Of a DNA stretch of 25,252 bases, positions 22,415 to 25,252 are shown in pieces. Origin of the DNA: Holophagaceae bacterium UBA1801 (lineage in GTDB: Bacteria; Acidobacteriota; Holophagae; Holophagales; Holophagaceae); the NCBI GenBank assembly GCA_002319925.1, contig DCFP01000101.1:12872-38123 (forward strand). The letters run 5' to 3'. The position numbers and the translations under genes were made by a program. Within the stretch, counting starts at the first letter, position 1; every line of letters begins with the position of its first letter. The notes under the pieces are model-generated. The model had not been told where the DNA came from. It saw only the letters and a list, made by a program, of their open reading frames with translations, and ran no database searches.

Positions 22415-24481
22415 TCAGGCCAGGGTCTTGAACAGGAAGGCATAGGCTAGTGCCCAGAACCGCGCCATCTGCCGGTTGTCCGCGCCTGCGCCGTGGCCTC
22501 CTTCGATGTTCTCGAAGTAGTAGGCTTCATGGCCGAGTTCCCTCATCCTGGCAAACATCTTCCGGGCGTGGCCCGGATGCACCCGGTCATCCATGCTCGT
22601 GGTCATGAAGAACACGGGAGGATAGTCGGTGTCTGCCTTCACGTTGTGGTACGGAGAGAAGGTTTGCAAATAAGCCCAGTCCTCGGGCTGATCAGGATCG
22701 CCGTACTCCTCCATCCACGAGGCTCCCGCCAGCAGGCGGGAGTACCGCTTCATGTCCAGCAGCGGGATCTGGCACACGATCGCGCCGAACAGATCCGGAT
22801 ACGCCGTGAGCATGTTGCCCACCAGCAGGCCGCCGTTGCTGCCGCCCAGGATACCTAGGTGCCTAGGCGCGGTGATCTTCCGCGCGATGAGATCCTGCGC
22901 CACGGCGGCAAAATCCTCGAAGGCCCGGTGGCGATGCTGCTTCAGGGCCGCCTGGTGCCACCCTGGACCATACTCGCCGCCGCCACGGATATTGGCCACT
23001 GCGAAGACGCCACCCCGGCCCAGCCAGGCGCGCCCCGAGATACCGCTGTAATACGGCAGCAGGGGAACCTCGAAGCCGCCGTACCCCGTAAGCAGTGTTG
23101 GATGAGATCCATCCAGAATCAGGCCTCGCTTGGCCACAAGGAAATAGGGCACGCGGGTGCCGTCCTTGGATTGCACGAAGTGCTGCGAGATCTCCAGACC
23201 GGAGGCCTCAAAGAAGGCGGGCATCGACTTGAGCGTTTCGGGTTCCGCTCCGATCTCGCCGAAGGAAAGGGTATCGGGGGTGAGGAAATCCGTGGAGGTC
23301 ATGAAGAAGGCATCCGACTCGTCCTCGTCCACGGCCTGAGCCGAGAGCGTGCCGAAGGCCGGCGCGCCCGCAAACGGCGTACGTTCCCAGCCAAGCTCTC
23401 CCGGTGTCAGCACGGAAAGCCGGTTCTTCACGTCGTCCATCACGTTGAGAATGAGGTGGTGCCGCGTCCATTGCGCGCTAGCGAGGGATGTCGTCGGGGA
23501 CGGCTCGAAGAGGATCGTAAACGCTCGATTGCCTTCCATGAACGCATCGAAACGGATGACCAGCAGCGAGCCCGCGGGATAGCTCTTCCCGGCCACGTCC
23601 CATGGCGTGCGCAAAGTGACGGTCATCCACTCGCGATGGAATGACGGTTCCGCGTCGTCGGGAATAGCGATCCTCCGGGGGGAACCCTCCGCTCCCAACA
23701 GGTGGATCTCATTGGTAAAGAACGTGGGCCGACGATAGATGAAGTCCCGTTCGAAGCCCGGCGTGGAATCGTGAAAGGCACCTGCCGCCATGTCCGTTTC
23801 TGCTCCTTCGAACACTGTCACGGCCTGTTCCAACGGTGTTCCTCGCGTCCAGATCTTCGCGATCCGCGGATAGCCCGACGTGGTCATGGAGCCCGGGCCG
23901 AAATCCGTGCACACGAAGAGATGATCGGCATCGATCCAGCTCACGTCGGTCTTGGCCAGGGGCACTGCGAAACCATCCGGCACGAACGCCTTGAGTTTCA
24001 CGTCGAATTCCCGGACCACCACGGCATCGGAGCCGCCGGGCGAAAGGGAGACGAGGCAGCGCTGGAAGCCGGGCCTCAGGAACTGCGAGCCATGGAAGAC
24101 CCAGCCCTGGCTCTCCTCTTTCCCAAGGACATCCAGATCGAGCACCGTCTCCCAGGCTGGCTCGGGTTTCCGGTACTCCTCCAGGGTGGTCCGCCGCCAG
24201 AGTCCCCGGGGGTTCTCCGCATCCCGCCAATGGTTGTAAAAGTAGTCACCGTGTTTGACGATGTAGGGAATCTTGGCCTTGGAGTTTAGGATCTCGAGGA
24301 TCGTGGTTTCCAGCTCCTCGAAACCAGTGGAATGTCCAAGTGTGTCCAATGCCGGGGCGTTGGCTGCCTTCACCCATTCCAGTACCGGACCTTCACAGGG
24401 AGCCTCCAGCCAGAGGTAGGGATCTTCCGTATTCGAGGCATCGAAAAGATGGTTAGAATCACCATGATCATTCAAGTTCAT
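22415..24481 (-). CDS. Prolyl oligopeptidase family serine peptidase (S9A)
   Basis: Enzymes of this family cleave peptides of up to about 30 residues after proline or, in some members, other residues. The product is 688 aa, near the 710 of the mammalian enzyme. An N-terminal segment (DPYLWLEAP) leads into a beta-propeller (about residues 75-410), followed by the alpha/beta hydrolase domain from about 425. The catalytic triad is readable: S548 in GGSNGGLLVG, D632 in DDRVHPGHARK and H663 in EGGHGAG. There is no signal peptide, so it is probably cytoplasmic. ATG 24481 has only a poor ribosome site (GGGA). A promoter candidate lies just upstream. The ANIRGGGEYGPGWHQAA segment is typical of S9A; oligopeptidase B-like specificity cannot be excluded. 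Confidence 0.94.
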   Translation of the reverse strand: MNLNDHGDSNHLFDASNTEDPYLWLEAPCEGPVLEWVKAANAPALDTLGHSTGFEELETTILEILNSKAKIPYIVKHGDYFYNHWRDAENPRGLWRRTTLEEYRKPEPAWETVLDLDVLGKEESQGWVFHGSQFLRPGFQRCLVSLSPGGSDAVVVREFDVKLKAFVPDGFAVPLAKTDVSWIDADHLFVCTDFGPGSMTTSGYPRIAKIWTRGTPLEQAVTVFEGAETDMAAGAFHDSTPGFERDFIYRRPTFFTNEIHLLGAEGSPRRIAIPDDAEPSFHREWMTVTLRTPWDVAGKSYPAGSLLVIRFDAFMEGNRAFTILFEPSPTTSLASAQWTRHHLILNVMDDVKNRLSVLTPGELGWERTPFAGAPAFGTLSAQAVDEDESDAFFMTSTDFLTPDTLSFGEIGAEPETLKSMPAFFEASGLEISQHFVQSKDGTRVPYFLVAKRGLILDGSHPTLLTGYGGFEVPLLPYYSGISGRAWLGRGGVFAVANIRGGGEYGPGWHQAALKQHRHRAFEDFAAVAQDLIARKITAPRHLGILGGSNGGLLVGNMLTAYPDLFGAIVCQIPLLDMKRYSRLLAGASWMEEYGDPDQPEDWAYLQTFSPYHNVKADTDYPPVFFMTTSMDDRVHPGHARKMFARMRELGHEAYYFENIEGGHGAGADNRQMARFWALAYAFLFKTLA

Positions 24482-24507
24482 ATGGATATTCCCGAGATTA
24501 TTATCGG

Positions 24508-24536
24508 ATATTAGCGTTTCTTTTCATGGCGTTGAA
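24508..24536 (-). promoter_or_regulatory. Candidate promoter of the S9A oligopeptidase gene
   Basis: Reading the minus strand, TTCAAC (24536-24531), a 17-nt spacer and TAATAT (24513-24508) give a plausible sigma-70 site about 27 nt upstream of the ATG. The -35 matches consensus at three positions and the -10 at four. A heptamer, GGATATT on the plus strand, occurs at 24484-24490 and again at 24506-24512, overlapping the -10 box, and could be a repressor site. Confidence 0.35.
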
Positions 24537-24609
24537 TTCGCGAATCGAACGACCCCACCGCCTTGGTCCCTTCGATGATCGCATTGCCCAGTTTCGTTAG
24601 GGGTGAACC

Positions 24610-25252
24610 ATGCTCGAACTCTCCATCAGTCCGGATGCATTGACCACCAATGCTGCGGGGGTGGCCTTCATTCCCCTCGGGCAAAGGGCAGGACAGCCGC
24701 TACCCGCGGCCTTCACACGGAAGATCGCCCGGGAAATCGAGGACGAGGTTCCCGGCATCTGGGGAACCCTGGGCATGTACGACGACTCGTCGCCTTTGCA
24801 GTGGCGGGGCAAATTGCAGCTCTCGCGGCTCGGCACCTTGGGTTCCACCGCGGCGAACTCAGGCCAGGCCACCCTGAGGGAAATCAACGACATCTACCGC
24901 GGCCGCCACCCGCGCATGAACCAAGCCAAGGATAGGAAGGTGCGGGAACGCTTCCTCAGTTTCGAGAAGGTCACGCTGCCTGCGCCGGGACAGGACTTCA
25001 CCTGGAACGAGCTGCCAGCGCTGCGGCTGACCCTGTTCCTGAATCACGATGAGGGAGCGCTGGTGTTCTACCAGCACATGGGGCCCGACGGTCCGCAGTT
25101 CGATCGCAACCGGGGCAGCGATGGCACCTCCATCGAATACCTCCTTCCGGATCCCACTTCCGGCCACACGTGCAGCGGCCGGGACCGCCTGACTTACCGG
25201 ATCCCGGCGCTGCCCACCCACGCCCTGGAAGCCACGGGCGGCGGCCGTTTCC
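24610..25252 (+). CDS. Unrecognised protein, N-terminal 214 aa (runs off the window)
   Basis: The frame is open from ATG 24610 to the right edge, with AGGGGTG about 6 nt upstream. There is no signal peptide or membrane helix. Residues 1-25 look like a beta-strand start (MLELSISPDALTTNAAGVAF). A charged helical middle contains REINDIYRGRHPRMNQAKDR, and a later part has beta-like segments (LRLTLFLNHDEGALVFYQH, then SDGTSIEYLLPDP). I do not recognise the family. It is divergent from the oligopeptidase gene with 128 nt between them. Coding character is good and matches neighbours in GC-rich codon use. The function is left open. Confidence 0.65.
   Translation, partial: MLELSISPDALTTNAAGVAFIPLGQRAGQPLPAAFTRKIAREIEDEVPGIWGTLGMYDDSSPLQWRGKLQLSRLGTLGSTAANSGQATLREINDIYRGRHPRMNQAKDRKVRERFLSFEKVTLPAPGQDFTWNELPALRLTLFLNHDEGALVFYQHMGPDGPQFDRNRGSDGTSIEYLLPDPTSGHTCSGRDRLTYRIPALPTHALEATGGGRF

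Noticed and set aside
1..25252. CRISPR arrays, tRNA/rRNA genes, insertion sequences, integrases or phage attachment sites
   Set aside because: No spaced repeat array, no cloverleaf or rRNA-like stretch, and no transposase, integrase or flanking terminal inverted repeats were seen.

Overview
This is a GC-rich Gram-negative chromosomal window. About half of it is part of a type VI secretion system (T6SS) locus. The house style (GC-rich codons, a TagX-type M15 hydrolase beside tssM, a Tla3-type adaptor, DUF4337, RDD and S9A genes) would fit a proteobacterium or an acidobacterium of the Holophaga/Geothrix kind. That assignment is a guess, because there is no rRNA or other phylogenetic marker in the window.

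Layout. (1) Positions 1-2571, minus strand: an effector-loading module that reads leftwards out of the window. It holds a Tla3-like (DUF2875-type) adaptor, a PAAR spike protein with a transthyretin-like C-terminal domain, and the first 130 residues of a probable effector resembling a peptidoglycan peptidase. (2) Positions 2770-12424, plus strand: T6SS core genes in the order tssA, tagX-like M15 peptidase, tssM, tagF, tssB, tssC, hcp, ended by a strong intrinsic terminator. TssE, F, G, H/ClpV, J, K, L and VgrG are not in the window, so the locus is partial or split. (3) Positions 12528-14144: a polytopic membrane protein, a BPSL0067-family putative amidase effector with Cys-His-Asp residues, and a signal-peptide protein that is its likely periplasmic immunity partner. 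(4) Positions 14221-17461: a compact group of four membrane-associated genes behind a promoter with a perfect -10 box: an RDD protein, a 77-aa membrane protein, a DUF2167-like protein with a helical tail, and a second RDD protein with a zinc ribbon. The last two share a homologous C-terminal helical module. (5) Positions 17671-25252: apparently ordinary chromosomal genes: a small orphan, an MFS transporter, a ZIP-type metal transporter, peptidase T, a DUF4337 membrane protein, an S9A prolyl oligopeptidase and the start of an unrecognised gene.

How they may work together. TssB/TssC form the contractile sheath around the Hcp tube. TssA caps or coordinates assembly, TssM anchors the system in the inner membrane, TagX probably opens peptidoglycan for the trans-envelope complex, and TagF would restrain firing after translation. 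The PAAR/adaptor module loads cargo on the spike, and the BPSL0067-type protein is a candidate Hcp- or spike-delivered toxin. The RDD/DUF2167 block lies directly after the effector/immunity pair. It is the least explained part of the window, and its link to the T6SS is only positional.
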